64,000 nt of DNA from JBMNFI01 sp050949225 (GCA_050949225.1 JBMNFI010000001.1:372001-436000), one strand, 5' to 3'; shown: positions 26,441 through 35,664, numbered from the stretch's first letter. Notes: generated by a model from the sequence alone, not told the origin. Made by a program: numbers and translations.

Positions 26441-26905
26441 TTAATAAATCGTTTTCTGCTGCTCTTGATATTGCTTATACAATTCCGGCTTACCGCTGTC
26501 CGGCAAGTGAATCATCGATAAGATCTCTTTTTCGCCGGCCAAATAACGATAAATCAGCTCATCCCGAAAACCAATCTCGGCCGCCTCGGCAACCGGCAAA
26601 GCATAATAACATTTGTCAATATTAGCCCAAATAATAGCAGCTAAACACATGGGACAAGGGTATCCGGTGGCATAAATTTCCGCTCCGGATAAATCATGAC
26701 TGCAGAGCTTTTTCGCAGCTTGGCGCAGCGCCACCATCTCGGCATGAGCCGTTGGATCACAAGCGGATAAAACCTCGTTATGAGCCACCGCCAGCACTTG
26801 CCCATCCTTTACCACACAAGCGCCAAAAGGCCCGCCCGCCCCGGCGGCCACTCCGGCTGCCGCCTTTTGCCAAGCCAAATCCATATATTTATTCAAGCTT
26901 TTCAC
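26441..26905 (-). CDS. Nucleoside/guanine deaminase (CMP/dCMP deaminase fold)
   Basis: 154 residues. Zinc motif HAEMVAL and PCPMCLAAIIW are those of the cytidine-deaminase fold. The length, the N-terminal MKSLNKYMDLAWQKAAAG and the C-terminal EILSMIHLPDSGKPELYKQY segment resemble GuaD-type guanine deaminases more than TadA, which normally edits tRNA. It would turn guanine (or a related base) into xanthine and ammonia. It starts five bases after ilvB, so it is expressed with branched-chain amino acid genes, probably for convenience. Confidence 0.85.
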   Translation of the reverse strand: MKSLNKYMDLAWQKAAAGVAAGAGGPFGACVVKDGQVLAVAHNEVLSACDPTAHAEMVALRQAAKKLCSHDLSGAEIYATGYPCPMCLAAIIWANIDKCYYALPVAEAAEIGFRDELIYRYLAGEKEILSMIHLPDSGKPELYKQYQEQQKTIY

Positions 26906-26910
26906 CTCTT

Positions 26911-28587
26911 CTAGGGCATAATCATTTCATCCAGCGCCTTCCCGGAAGGAACCATCGGCAGCACCAGATCCTCCTTTTTAATCATACATTCTATTAAAGT
27001 AGGCCGCCCATTATGCAAACCTTTTTGCAAAGTAGGCTCAACATCATGAGGGGATTCTATGCGATAGGCTTCAAAATCATAAGCATCTGCCAAACGCAAA
27101 AAATCCGGACCCACCAAATCAACCGCGGCAAAACGATCACCGCAGGAAACATGCTGCAATTGCCGCACCAAACCCAGACAATGATTATTAAACAAAATAA
27201 TTTTAATCGGCAGTTGATGCTCTTTAATCGTGGCCATTTCATTGAGACTCATCTGTAAACCGCCATCCCCGGTAAGGCAAATCACCAAATCATCAGGAGC
27301 CGCCATTTGCGCTCCTAAAGCCGCCGGCAAACCATAGCCCATGGTACCCAAACCACCGGAGGTCAAAAAAGCGCCGGGACGATTAGAATTATAAAATTGC
27401 GCCGCCGACATCTGATGCTGCCCGACATCGGTACTGACAATTGCCGTATCGCCCACCATTTTTCCCAAAGCAGTTAGCACATGCCAAGCCGTCAGATGAT
27501 TGTCCAGCGGTTTTTTTTGAATGGCCAGATTGCGATCTTTATAGCTTTCAATTTCCTCAAGCCAGTGAGAATGCTCGGTTTTTTCCACCCGCTCCAAGAG
27601 CTTTTGTAAAACGTTTTTCACATCACCGACAATCGGAATATGAGACGGAAAATTTTTGCCGATTTCCGCCGGATCAATATCGATATGAATAATTTCAGCC
27701 TTGGCGGCAAATTTATCAGCCAAACCGGTAATGCGATCCCCGAAACGTGCGCCCAAAGCAATGATTAAGTCAGCCTTGGTAGCCGCCAAATTAGCAGAAG
27801 GCAAACCATGCATACCCATCATGCCCAAAGCCAGCGGATGATGCGGATCAATAATACTTTTGGCCATCAAAGAGTTGACAATGGGCGCTGAAATTTTTTC
27901 CGCCAAAGAAATTACTTCCGGTCCGGCCTGTGAAATGGTCACGCCGCCGCCCACATAAATCAGCGGACGCTCTGCTTTTGCAATGGCAAGAGAGGCCGTC
28001 TTAATTTGACTGCCATGCCCTTTATAAGTCGGCTTATAGCCGGCTAATTTAACTTCCACATCCAAATCAGCCGTGCAAGTCGCTTCCATAATGTCCTTAG
28101 GAATATCGATCAAGACAGGCCCGGGTCGCCCGGTAGAGGCGATATAAAAAGCTTCTGCTACCGCCCGCGGTATATCATCGGCAGAGGTCAATAAATAATT
28201 ATGCTTAGTCACAGGGTGCGTAATACCCGTAATATCTACCTCTTGAAAAGCATCCGTGCCGATCATTTTTGTCGCCACCTGTCCGGTGATGGCAACTATC
28301 GGAATAGAATCCATGTAAGCCGTTGCCAAACCGGTCACCAAATTAGTCGCACCCGGTCCGGAGGTGGCCAAACAGACGCCCACCCCATGCCTAATCTGTG
28401 CATAACCGCTGGCCGCATGAGCTGCGCCTTGCTCCGATCTGGTTAAAATATGCGTAATCGAGCAAAAATTCGCCAAAGCATCATAAATAGGCAGTACTGC
28501 TCCGCCCGGATAGCCAAAAATCAGTTCTGCTCCTTGCTTTTCCAAACAGTGCAATAAAGCTTCTGCACCCGTAATTTTTTTCGTCAT
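26911..28587 (-). CDS. ilvB: Acetolactate synthase large subunit
   Basis: 558 residues from the ATG at 28587; a GTG nine bases upstream lies inside the AGGAGGTGGGGG ribosome site. It condenses two pyruvates, or pyruvate with 2-oxobutyrate, using ThDP, Mg2+ and FAD. Motifs: FGYPGGAVLPIYDAL and the catalytic Glu in LTRSEQGAAHAASGYA, the FAD region GGVTISQAGPE, and the ThDP-Mg motif GDGGLQMSLNEMATIKEHQL. It lies 14 bases downstream of the small subunit, an inverted order compared with the more common ilvB-ilvN. Confidence 0.97.
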   Translation of the reverse strand: MTKKITGAEALLHCLEKQGAELIFGYPGGAVLPIYDALANFCSITHILTRSEQGAAHAASGYAQIRHGVGVCLATSGPGATNLVTGLATAYMDSIPIVAITGQVATKMIGTDAFQEVDITGITHPVTKHNYLLTSADDIPRAVAEAFYIASTGRPGPVLIDIPKDIMEATCTADLDVEVKLAGYKPTYKGHGSQIKTASLAIAKAERPLIYVGGGVTISQAGPEVISLAEKISAPIVNSLMAKSIIDPHHPLALGMMGMHGLPSANLAATKADLIIALGARFGDRITGLADKFAAKAEIIHIDIDPAEIGKNFPSHIPIVGDVKNVLQKLLERVEKTEHSHWLEEIESYKDRNLAIQKKPLDNHLTAWHVLTALGKMVGDTAIVSTDVGQHQMSAAQFYNSNRPGAFLTSGGLGTMGYGLPAALGAQMAAPDDLVICLTGDGGLQMSLNEMATIKEHQLPIKIILFNNHCLGLVRQLQHVSCGDRFAAVDLVGPDFLRLADAYDFEAYRIESPHDVEPTLQKGLHNGRPTLIECMIKKEDLVLPMVPSGKALDEMIMP

Positions 28588-28601
28588 AACCCCCACCTCC
28601 T

Positions 28602-29093
28602 CTATTTTAATTTATGCTTGTCGCCTCGTACCATGGCCACTTCGCCGGTACGCACAACCTCCTTAATTCCAAAAGGCTTTAAGGCTTCACCAATAGCTTG
28701 AATTTTTTCGCCGCTGCCGGTGGCCTCAATAATCATCGAAGTATGGCAAAAATCGAGAATATGCGCACGGAAAATATCAACAATTTGCATAATCTCACCA
28801 CGTGTGGCAGGTGTGGTCAAAACCCGAAAAAGCGCCATCTCCCGATCCACAAAATGCTCACCTGTCAAATTACTAATTTTAATAACCTCTACCAGTTTAT
28901 GCAGCTGCTTGGTCACCTGCTCGATAATCTGCTCATCGCCAAGAACAATGATGGTCATGCGTGAAATATCTTCTCTGTCAGTAATGCTCACAGAAAGGCT
29001 TTCAATATTATAACCGCGGCGGCTAAATAATCCGGCCACTCGAGTTAAAACCCCGGTACGGTTTTCCACTAAAACAGATAATGTGTGTCGCAT
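28602..29093 (-). CDS. ilvN: Acetolactate synthase regulatory subunit
   Basis: 163 residues from the ATG at 29093 (AAAGGAGG six bases before). An ACT domain at the N terminus (HTLSVLVENRTGVLTRVAGL, RRGYNIESLSV) gives valine feedback inhibition. A C-terminal ALS_ss domain follows (FRVLTTPATRGEIMQIVDIF, EATGSGEKIQAI). It activates and regulates the large subunit encoded directly downstream. It precedes ilvB rather than following it. Confidence 0.96.
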   Translation of the reverse strand: MRHTLSVLVENRTGVLTRVAGLFSRRGYNIESLSVSITDREDISRMTIIVLGDEQIIEQVTKQLHKLVEVIKISNLTGEHFVDREMALFRVLTTPATRGEIMQIVDIFRAHILDFCHTSMIIEATGSGEKIQAIGEALKPFGIKEVVRTGEVAMVRGDKHKLK

Positions 29094-29180
29094 AATAACC
29101 TCCTTTGCTCTCCTGCCTTCGGTCTTATCTAAAAATATTAACATTTATTGTACCATAAAAAACAGCATCAAACAAGCAAT

Positions 29181-30836
29181 TTATTTAATCGTCACGGCTC
29201 CCTGGGCGGCTGAAGTCACCCTGCCGGCATATTTAGACATATAACCTTTGGTAATCTTAGCTGGCGGCTGCTGCCATTTTTTCCGACGATCCTGTAAAAT
29301 ATCTTCCTCAACCAACAGCTCCAGTGAAGAATTTTCTATATCAATGGCAATCTGATCCCCCTCTTCAACCACAGCAATCAAACCGCCTTCCGCCGCCTCC
29401 GGCGAAACATGCCCGATCGAGGCACCGCGCGTCGCACCGGAAAAACGCCCATCAGTAATCAAAGCCACCGAATCACCCAAACCGGCTCCCTGAATCAGCG
29501 AAGTCGGCTGCAGCATTTCACGCATTCCCGGGCCGCCTTTGGGCCCTTCATAACGGATAACAATCACATCGCCGGCCTTGATCTCTCCATTTAAAATAGC
29601 CTGATCGGCCGCCTCTTCACCCTCAAAAACTCTCGCCGGCCCTTGATGCTTCATCATTTCAGGCAGGACGCCGGCCTTTTTAACAATCGCCCCATCTTGA
29701 GCCAAATTGCCCCATAAAACAGCTAAACCGCCGCTCTGGCTATAGGCCTGCTCCCGCTCACGAATGACCTCCGGATTACGCACCGCCGCAAAACCCGCGG
29801 ATAAAGCTTTACCCGTCACGGCAGGCAAAGAACCGTCCACCAAGCCCAAATCCGCCAAAGAAGATAATAAAGCAGGCATACCGCCGGCTTGATCTAAATC
29901 GCTGATATGGTGGCTGCCGGAAGGCGCCAGCTTACACAGATGCGGCGTCTTGGCACTGATTTCTTTTACCAAAGAAAGCGGCAGGCTAAGCCCCAGTTCA
30001 TACGCCACTGCCGGCAAATGCAAAATCGTATTACTCGAGCCGCCCATCGCCATATCAGCCGCCAGGGCATTTTTAAAGGCCGTCTCTGTCATAATTTGCG
30101 AAGGACGCAAATCACGCTCCAACAGCTCCATAATTTGACTACCCGCCTGCTTGGCTAAGCGCAGGCGCGCCGCCTCGACCGCCGGAATCGTCCCATTACC
30201 CGGCAGCCCCATCCCCAAAGCCTCTGTCAAGCAATTCATCGAATTTGCCGTAAACATGCCTGCACAACTGCCGCAGCCGGGGCAGGCTCTTTCCTCTATT
30301 TCCTTTAATTCCGTTTCTTGCATTTTACCGACAGAAACTTCCCCCACTGCTTCAAAAAGTGAATTGAGATCCAAGGTTTTTTCCTGCCATTTGCCGGGCA
30401 GCATCGGGCCGCCGCTCACTAAAAGAGCCGGTAAGTCTAAACGGGCCGCCGCCATCAGCATGCCGGGGACAACTTTGTCACAATTAGGAATTAAAACCAA
30501 AGCATCAAAAGCATGAGCCAAAGCCATCACCTCAATAGAATCGGCGATCAGCTCTCGACTGCCCAAAGAATATTTCATGCCGCTATGCCCCATGGCCAAG
30601 CCATCACAAACCGCAATCGCCGGAAATTCTAAAGGTGTTCCCCCGGCACTTTGCACCCCCGCTTTCACAGCTTCGGCAATCGTCCGTAAATGCAGATGCC
30701 CGGGCACCACTTCGTTAAAGGAATTAACCACGCCAATTAAAGGCCTGGTTATTTCCTCCTGCGTTAAACCTAAAGCATAAAGTAAAGAACGATGCGGCGC
30801 TCTCACTAAACCCTTTTTCATCAGATCACTTTTCAT
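29181..30836 (-). CDS. ilvD: Dihydroxy-acid dehydratase
   Basis: 551 residues, the family length. It dehydrates 2,3-dihydroxy-isovalerate and -methylvalerate to the 2-oxo acids with an Fe-S cluster. Cluster cysteines are in IPNCDKVVPGMLMAA and CPGCGSCAGMFTANSMNCLT. The C terminus has the GRFSGATRGASIGHVSPEAA block. It is preceded by a 180-base gap holding two CRISPR-like repeats rather than a T-box, and followed 88 bases later by ilvN. Confidence 0.98.
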   Translation of the reverse strand: MKSDLMKKGLVRAPHRSLLYALGLTQEEITRPLIGVVNSFNEVVPGHLHLRTIAEAVKAGVQSAGGTPLEFPAIAVCDGLAMGHSGMKYSLGSRELIADSIEVMALAHAFDALVLIPNCDKVVPGMLMAAARLDLPALLVSGGPMLPGKWQEKTLDLNSLFEAVGEVSVGKMQETELKEIEERACPGCGSCAGMFTANSMNCLTEALGMGLPGNGTIPAVEAARLRLAKQAGSQIMELLERDLRPSQIMTETAFKNALAADMAMGGSSNTILHLPAVAYELGLSLPLSLVKEISAKTPHLCKLAPSGSHHISDLDQAGGMPALLSSLADLGLVDGSLPAVTGKALSAGFAAVRNPEVIREREQAYSQSGGLAVLWGNLAQDGAIVKKAGVLPEMMKHQGPARVFEGEEAADQAILNGEIKAGDVIVIRYEGPKGGPGMREMLQPTSLIQGAGLGDSVALITDGRFSGATRGASIGHVSPEAAEGGLIAVVEEGDQIAIDIENSSLELLVEEDILQDRRKKWQQPPAKITKGYMSKYAGRVTSAAQGAVTIK

Positions 30837-30871
30837 CAGTAAGTCTCCTTATAATCCATTATCTTTTACCA

Positions 30872-30975
30872 TTTATCTCATCCACGCAACCCCTCTACAG
30901 GATGCAACTTCGTTCATAATCGCTACAGCTGTCGCCCTGCACTAGCCCGTCCACACAACCCTTACGGGGTGCGAC
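30872..30975 (-). repeat. Two decayed CRISPR-like direct repeats (type I-C-like) with one spacer-sized gap
   Basis: Read on the minus strand, GTCGCACCCCGTAAGGGTTG (continuing to about 30946) starts at 30975, and GTTGCATCCTGTAGAGGGGT (continuing GCGTGGATGAG to about 30877) starts at 30908. About 23 of 30 aligned bases agree, most differences being C/T. The repeats start 67 bases apart, as a 32-base repeat plus a 35-base spacer would. The form GTCGCxC...GGGTGCGTGGAT is that of type I-C repeats. There are only two copies and no cas genes nearby. A regulatory element for ilvD is the main alternative. Confidence 0.35.
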
Positions 30976-31016
30976 AGCAACCTTTATTTCTAACCGTTAT
31001 CCCTCACCATTTTTGG

Positions 31017-31892
31017 CTATTTAATCACAGTCCCCTCCGTTTTAACCAGCTCTTTAAAAGCCGCCAAGAGCTTTTTATACACCGGACCGGGTCCGCCATG
31101 ACCGATGGTTCTGCCATCATAAACCACAGCAGGCACCAAGTCGGCCGCTGTTCCGGTCAAAAAACACTCATCAGCAGTATAAAGATCAAAACGAGTAAAC
31201 AACTCTTCTCGCACCTCGATACCGGCGGCCTTGGCCAAATCTATGACAATTTCTCGAGTAATTCCCCCCAAAACACAAGCGTAAAGCGGCGGCGTGTATA
31301 AAACTCCCTTTCTCACACAAAAAATATTATCGGCGCTGGCCTCAGAAACATAGCCCTCATTGTTCAAAAAAACAACTTCCGGCACATTCATCAATTGACC
31401 TTCCATTTTTGCATAAATATTATTCAAATAATTAAGCGATTTAACACGCACATTACAAGCCTCATTGATATTGCGCCGCGTCGGCACCGTGGCCAAGGTC
31501 AGACCTCTTTTATAGTATTCATCAGGATAAAGCGTAATCTCATCGGCGATACAAATTACCGAAGGACTTAAACAGCCGGTAGGATCAATGCCCAAGCCAC
31601 CCACCCCTCTGGTCACGATCAAACGGATATAACAATCGGTCAATTGATTAGCCTTACAGGTCTCGACAACTATCTTGCGCATCTCCGCCTTGCAGCAAGG
31701 CACCTTAATCCGCAAAACATTTGCCCCCTCATAAAGGCGATCAACATGCTTTTCCAGCTGAAAAATCCGCCCGTCATAAGCACGTATCCCTTCAAAAATA
31801 CCGTCACCGTACAATAATCCGTGGTCAAAGACACTTATTTTAGCATCCTTTTTGTCAACCATCGCACCATCCAGATAAATCTTTAGTCCCAT
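31017..31892 (-). CDS. ilvE: Branched-chain-amino-acid aminotransferase (class IV)
   Basis: 291 residues of the fold-type IV PLP aminotransferases. The PLP lysine is in NVRVKSLNYLNNIYAK; the substrate motif LLYGDGIFEGIRAYDG and the phosphate-binding segment EASADNIFCV ... CVLGGITREIV are present. It makes Val, Leu and Ile from the 2-oxo acids, completing the route of ilvD, ilvN and ilvB downstream. A related D-amino-acid or aminodeoxychorismate-lyase activity cannot be excluded from sequence, but the neighbours favour BCAT. Confidence 0.93.
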   Translation of the reverse strand: MGLKIYLDGAMVDKKDAKISVFDHGLLYGDGIFEGIRAYDGRIFQLEKHVDRLYEGANVLRIKVPCCKAEMRKIVVETCKANQLTDCYIRLIVTRGVGGLGIDPTGCLSPSVICIADEITLYPDEYYKRGLTLATVPTRRNINEACNVRVKSLNYLNNIYAKMEGQLMNVPEVVFLNNEGYVSEASADNIFCVRKGVLYTPPLYACVLGGITREIVIDLAKAAGIEVREELFTRFDLYTADECFLTGTAADLVPAVVYDGRTIGHGGPGPVYKKLLAAFKELVKTEGTVIK

Positions 31893-31972
31893 TATAAAAG
31901 GCCTCCCCTGTCCAATTATTTATTAATATTTAATATCCTCCACTAAAAAAACCTGCCAAAAATACAGCGATT

Positions 31973-32455
31973 TTATTTTTTGAATAATTTTTTCACAACC
32001 GCCTGCTCATCACAATTATGATATTTGGGACAATTAAAACAGTCCTGCCAAATTTTTTGCGGCAGCAAGCTGCGCTCAATCGGCACAAAACCCAAAGAAA
32101 CGAAAAAAGCCGTCTGATACGTTAAGGCAAAGATACGATTAAGCCCCAAAGACAGAGCCTCTTTTTCCAGATACCGGATAATCTGCGCACCTAAACCCCT
32201 GCGATAATAGCCCTCAGCCACCGCCACCGAACAAATCTCAGCAATATCTGACCAGAATATCCGCAAACCTCCCACCGCCACAATCTGACCTTCACTACGC
32301 ACCACCACATATTGGCGAAGATGCTCATAAAGATAAGATAAAGTCTTCGGGAGCATCTGTCCTTCTTGTGCATAATGATTGATCAAAAGATGAATATACG
32401 GCACATCATCAATATTAGCTTTTTCTACAATTAATTTTTCTGATTTTCCAGACAA
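31973..32455 (-). CDS. Short GNAT N-acetyltransferase, ArgA-like
   Basis: 160 residues from a TTG start with AAAGGAG six bases before. It is a single GNAT domain with the acetyl-CoA loop VAEGYYRRGLGAQIIRYLEK. The C-terminal LPQKIWQDCFNCPKYHNCDE carries two Cys pairs and is typical of the short stand-alone N-acetylglutamate synthases of Clostridia. It would acetylate glutamate as the first step of arginine synthesis. It lies between pyrE and ilvE in the same orientation, so arginine, pyrimidine and branched-chain genes sit together. Confidence 0.8.
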   Translation of the reverse strand: MSGKSEKLIVEKANIDDVPYIHLLINHYAQEGQMLPKTLSYLYEHLRQYVVVRSEGQIVAVGGLRIFWSDIAEICSVAVAEGYYRRGLGAQIIRYLEKEALSLGLNRIFALTYQTAFFVSLGFVPIERSLLPQKIWQDCFNCPKYHNCDEQAVVKKLFKK

Positions 32456-32484
32456 CTTTTCTCCTTTAACAAACTACAAATAAA

Positions 32485-33063
32485 CTACAGTGATTTTTTA
32501 CTGCCGGGTTTAACGGCTTCAGTTCCGGCAGCACATAAAGGACAATCCTCCGGCATATAACTATGGATCTCTAAAGACATCAGCGGTTTAAAAGGCATTC
32601 CAAACTGCACCTTGCCACCGCTACGATCAACCAAAGAGCCCACGCCCACTACCGTCGCACCACTTTCTTTAACCGTTTGTATCAACTCTTTTGTAGAGCC
32701 GCCGGTGGTGATCACATCTTCCACAACCAAAACACGATCTTTTTTTGACAATTCAAAACCACGACGGAAAGTCATCACGCCATTTTCCCTTTCACCAAAA
32801 ATAGAGCGCACACCACAAGCTCGCGCCACTTCATAAGCTAAAATAATCGCCCCGATTGCCGGGCCTGCCACCACCGAAATTTCCTCAGCGGCAAACTGCG
32901 CCGCCAGCTGCCGCGCCAATCTTTCCGTTTCTTGCGGATACTGAAAAATTTTGGCACACTGTAAATAATATTCGGCATGTCGTCCCGATGACAAATGAAA
33001 ATGCCCCTGCAAAAGAACTCCTTTTTGCTTAAAAAGCTCCATAATCTGGTCCTGTGTCAGCAT
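32485..33063 (-). CDS. pyrE: Orotate phosphoribosyltransferase
   Basis: 192 residues. It joins orotate to PRPP to give OMP in pyrimidine synthesis. The PRPP loop is VLVVEDVITTGGSTKELI, and FHLSSGRHAEYYLQCAKIF at the N terminus fits the orotate/PRPP-binding hood. The C terminus ends with a Cys pair (CPLCAAG) seen in the clostridial/thermophile-type PyrE. The ribosome site before the ATG is weak (GGGG). No PyrR attenuator or other pyr gene is visible here. Confidence 0.95.
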   Translation of the reverse strand: MLTQDQIMELFKQKGVLLQGHFHLSSGRHAEYYLQCAKIFQYPQETERLARQLAAQFAAEEISVVAGPAIGAIILAYEVARACGVRSIFGERENGVMTFRRGFELSKKDRVLVVEDVITTGGSTKELIQTVKESGATVVGVGSLVDRSGGKVQFGMPFKPLMSLEIHSYMPEDCPLCAAGTEAVKPGSKKSL

Positions 33064-33214
33064 TTTTTGCTACCCCACCTTTATGTTTTTCTCTTTTTAC
33101 CGACCTCTTAATCAGAAGACAACAAAAAAATCCTGCTTCCAAAATTTAATCTAACATATCTTCTACATAAAACGGTATTTTCCCTGCTGTTAAAGGAAAT
33201 TATTCCGGCAATTC

Positions 33215-33243
33215 TTGACACTGTCAAAATAAACACATATAAT
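33215..33243 (+). promoter_or_regulatory. Consensus promoter with -35 palindrome for comB
   Basis: TTGACA (33215-33220), 17 bases, TATAAT (33238-33243): a perfect sigma-A promoter. The -35 is one arm of a perfect palindrome, TTGACA-C-TGTCAA (33215-33227), and TGTCAATATTGATCACA follows the -10. Both would suit a repressor. Confidence 0.8.
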
Positions 33244-33281
33244 GTCAATATTGATCACATAAGAAAAGAGTTTATGATAAA

Positions 33282-34040
33282 ATGCACCTAAAAACAGATA
33301 AAATGCACATTGATTGCTGCTTTTTTCATCAATGCCTAAATTTGGAAAATATCGAAAATAAAACCGTCATCGCCATTGACGTGCTACGTGCGACCTCCAC
33401 TATTATAACTGCCTTGGCCGCCGGCGCTAAAGCTGTCTATGCTATTGATGATATTGAAGCCGCCAAAAAACTTAAACAAAAATTACCGCAAGCGATCCTG
33501 TGCGGAGAACGCAAGGGCAATATTATCCCCGGTTTTCAGCTGGGCAATTCACCTTTTGAATTTACCGCCGCCGAGGCCGCCGAAAAAGAAATTATCTCCT
33601 GCACCACCAATGGCACCGTTGCCATCTGCACAGCTGCGGCGGCGCAAGACGTGTGGCTGGGCGCCCTTATCAATGCCCCTGCCGTCGCCGCCAAAGTGCA
33701 AAAAGAAGGCAAAAAAGAGGTGCTGGCGCTTTGCTCCGGCACCAACGGACGCATCTCTCTGGATGACTTGCTGGGAGCGGGTTCTGTGATCGCTCATTTA
33801 GTCGCCTTAGAGCCTGCGGCGGTTTTAACAGATGCCGCCAAAATCGCCGCCCACATGTATGAAAATTATGCTCATGACCTCTTATCCGGCATTAAGACAA
33901 GCGCTCATGGGCAAAAACTTTTGACCCTCGGTTATGAAAAGGATCTTCATTTCTGCTCACAGCTGGGCAGCCATCCTTATGTACCGCAATTGATCAAAAA
34001 AAATCCGCCCCTCATCTCACGGGCGCAAAAATTATGTTAA
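33282..34040 (+). CDS. comB: 2-phosphosulfolactate phosphatase family protein (ComB)
   Basis: 252 residues. ComB removes phosphate from 2-phospho-3-sulfolactate. Family signatures: VIAIDVLRATSTIITALAAG, LCGERKGNIIPGFQLGNSP, SCTTNGTVAICTAA and ALCSGTNGRISLDDLLGAG. In methanogens and some bacteria this is a coenzyme M step, and elsewhere it supplies sulfolactate. No comA, comC or other coenzyme M gene is in the window. The ATG context GATAAAATGCAC is repeated 23 bases later at an in-frame ATG (33303), which is a possible alternative start. It is monocistronic with a very strong promoter. Confidence 0.9.
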   Translation: MHLKTDKMHIDCCFFHQCLNLENIENKTVIAIDVLRATSTIITALAAGAKAVYAIDDIEAAKKLKQKLPQAILCGERKGNIIPGFQLGNSPFEFTAAEAAEKEIISCTTNGTVAICTAAAAQDVWLGALINAPAVAAKVQKEGKKEVLALCSGTNGRISLDDLLGAGSVIAHLVALEPAAVLTDAAKIAAHMYENYAHDLLSGIKTSAHGQKLLTLGYEKDLHFCSQLGSHPYVPQLIKKNPPLISRAQKLC

Positions 34041-34115
34041 TATGTTAAGCTGTAGACAGCAAAAAACGGCAAGCTGACCCTCTGCACCAACATTACACAA
34101 AAGCTGTAAGACTAT

Positions 34116-34147
34116 AAAGCCCCGCTCCCAAATGGGAGCGGGGCTTT
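34116..34147. terminator. Bidirectional terminator between comB and the cytidylate-kinase-like gene
   Basis: AAAGCCCCGCTCCCA and TGGGAGCGGGGCTTT pair perfectly around a 2-base gap, with T-rich ends on both strands. The two flanking genes converge here. Confidence 0.92.
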
Positions 34148-34151
34148 TAAT

Positions 34152-34733
34152 TTATTTCATTAAATCATATAAAATATCCGTGCATTCTTCTTTACCTAAG
34201 GAACTAAAGTTAAGTATAATATCATAGCCGTCCTGCTCGCCCCAACTTTTATGGGTATACGTACGATAATATTCGTTCCTTTCTTTGTCAACTTTTTTGA
34301 TCGTTTTCAGCGCTTGCTTTTCCGACATATAGCTCATGCTAATTACACGATCCAGCCGATCTTCCATATCCGCACGAATAAAAACTGAATAGACTCCAGG
34401 CACATCTTTGAGCACATAATTGGCACAACGTCCCACAATTATACAGGATTCTTGCGCTGCCAGATCACGAATAACATCAGATTGTAATTCAAACAATCTA
34501 TCATTAATCTTCTCTATAGCCCCTGACTCACTCTCATCCATATATGGCTGCTCTTTGATCCGCTTTTCATCTGCAGCAGCCAAAGTGTGTATATCAATAT
34601 CTCCGCTTTCCGCTGCCATTTGGATCAAGCGACGATGATAGCATTCAATACCCAAACGATCTGCCACAGCATATCCAACTTCCAAGCCGCCACTGCCATA
34701 TTGTCTACCAATTGTTAAGATTTTATGTGTCAT
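34152..34733 (-). CDS. Cytidylate kinase-like family protein
   Basis: 193 residues of the cytidylate-kinase-like family common in Clostridia. The P-loop ITIGRQYGSGGLEVG is a P-loop NTPase motif, IIVGRCANYVLKD forms the second core strand, and FIRADMEDRLDRVI a lid-type region. The true CMP-kinase substrate residues are not obvious, so the substrate is unknown. AAAGGAG lies nine bases upstream. It is monocistronic. Confidence 0.85.
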   Translation of the reverse strand: MTHKILTIGRQYGSGGLEVGYAVADRLGIECYHRRLIQMAAESGDIDIHTLAAADEKRIKEQPYMDESESGAIEKINDRLFELQSDVIRDLAAQESCIIVGRCANYVLKDVPGVYSVFIRADMEDRLDRVISMSYMSEKQALKTIKKVDKERNEYYRTYTHKSWGEQDGYDIILNFSSLGKEECTDILYDLMK

Positions 34734-34866
34734 AATTATCAGCTCCTTTATAGTTCTTATTGCTAATTATAACATAATATTCTGCAAATAGATAGCTTGT
34801 TTGTTATAAAAAACACCATCTTAAGCGAATTTAGACAAATTGTTTAAGAATATCTTGGCTTTTTAG

Positions 34867-35664
34867 CTACATAATATTTTCCAAATCAAAAACCAAACCC
34901 TTCAAATTACGCACTTTTCTAATCGCCAGCAAAACACCGGGCAAAAAGGAATCACGATTCATGGCCTCGTGCACAATCCTTAAAATTTGCCCCTCACCGC
35001 CAAAAACTACTTCTTGAGAGGCCACATAACCCGGTAAACGCAGGCTGTGCACCCTCATACCTTGATAATCACCGCCGCGGGAGCCGGGTATTTTTTCATA
35101 CTCATTGGGCAAACCCTGGACAAAAACGTCCCTTACTTCAGCGATTTTGTCCAAAGTGGACAAAGCCGTGCCCGAAGGGGCATCTATTTTTTGATCATGA
35201 TGCTTTTCAATCACTTCAACATGCGGAAAATAAGCTGCCGCCTCTTTGGCAAACTGCATCATTAACACAGCACCAATAGCAAAATTAGAGGCCACAAAGG
35301 CCGGTGTGGCATGTTTGGCGCATAAGGTTTTCAGCTCATCCTTTTCCTTATCCCCCAAACCGGTAGTCCCCACTACACAAGCCACCTGCTGCGCTAAAGC
35401 AAGCGGCAGATTTTTGACCACCGCCTGGGCATTGGTAAAATCGACCATCACTTCAGGACGATGCTTCTCAATAGCTTCGCTTAAATCCTCTTCAATCACC
35501 ACTCCCAGCGGATCTAAACCGCATAAACTGCCTAAATCAACACCGCCCAAACGAATATCGGTGGCGGCAACCAGCTCCAAATCATCCGCCTTGGCAATCC
35601 CAGCAGACATGGCTCTGCCCATTTTGCCTGTGGCACCATTAACCATAACTTTTATTTTTGCCAT
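34867..35664 (-). CDS. dapB: 4-hydroxy-tetrahydrodipicolinate reductase
   Basis: 265 residues from the ATG at 35664 (GGAGG eight bases before). It reduces the dihydrodipicolinate precursor with NAD(P)H for lysine and meso-diaminopimelate. The nucleotide motif VNGATGKMGRAM, catalytic EKHHDQKIDAPSGTAL and the block GSRGGDYQGMRVHSLRLPG are present. It is the last gene of the long minus-strand run that begins at rimP; its product feeds peptidoglycan, like dacF in the same run. Confidence 0.96.
   Translation of the reverse strand: MAKIKVMVNGATGKMGRAMSAGIAKADDLELVAATDIRLGGVDLGSLCGLDPLGVVIEEDLSEAIEKHRPEVMVDFTNAQAVVKNLPLALAQQVACVVGTTGLGDKEKDELKTLCAKHATPAFVASNFAIGAVLMMQFAKEAAAYFPHVEVIEKHHDQKIDAPSGTALSTLDKIAEVRDVFVQGLPNEYEKIPGSRGGDYQGMRVHSLRLPGYVASQEVVFGGEGQILRIVHEAMNRDSFLPGVLLAIRKVRNLKGLVFDLENIM

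Noticed and set aside
30837..31016. T-box leader for the ilv genes
   Set aside because: No T-box sequence and no terminator before ilvD; the gap holds the repeat pair instead.
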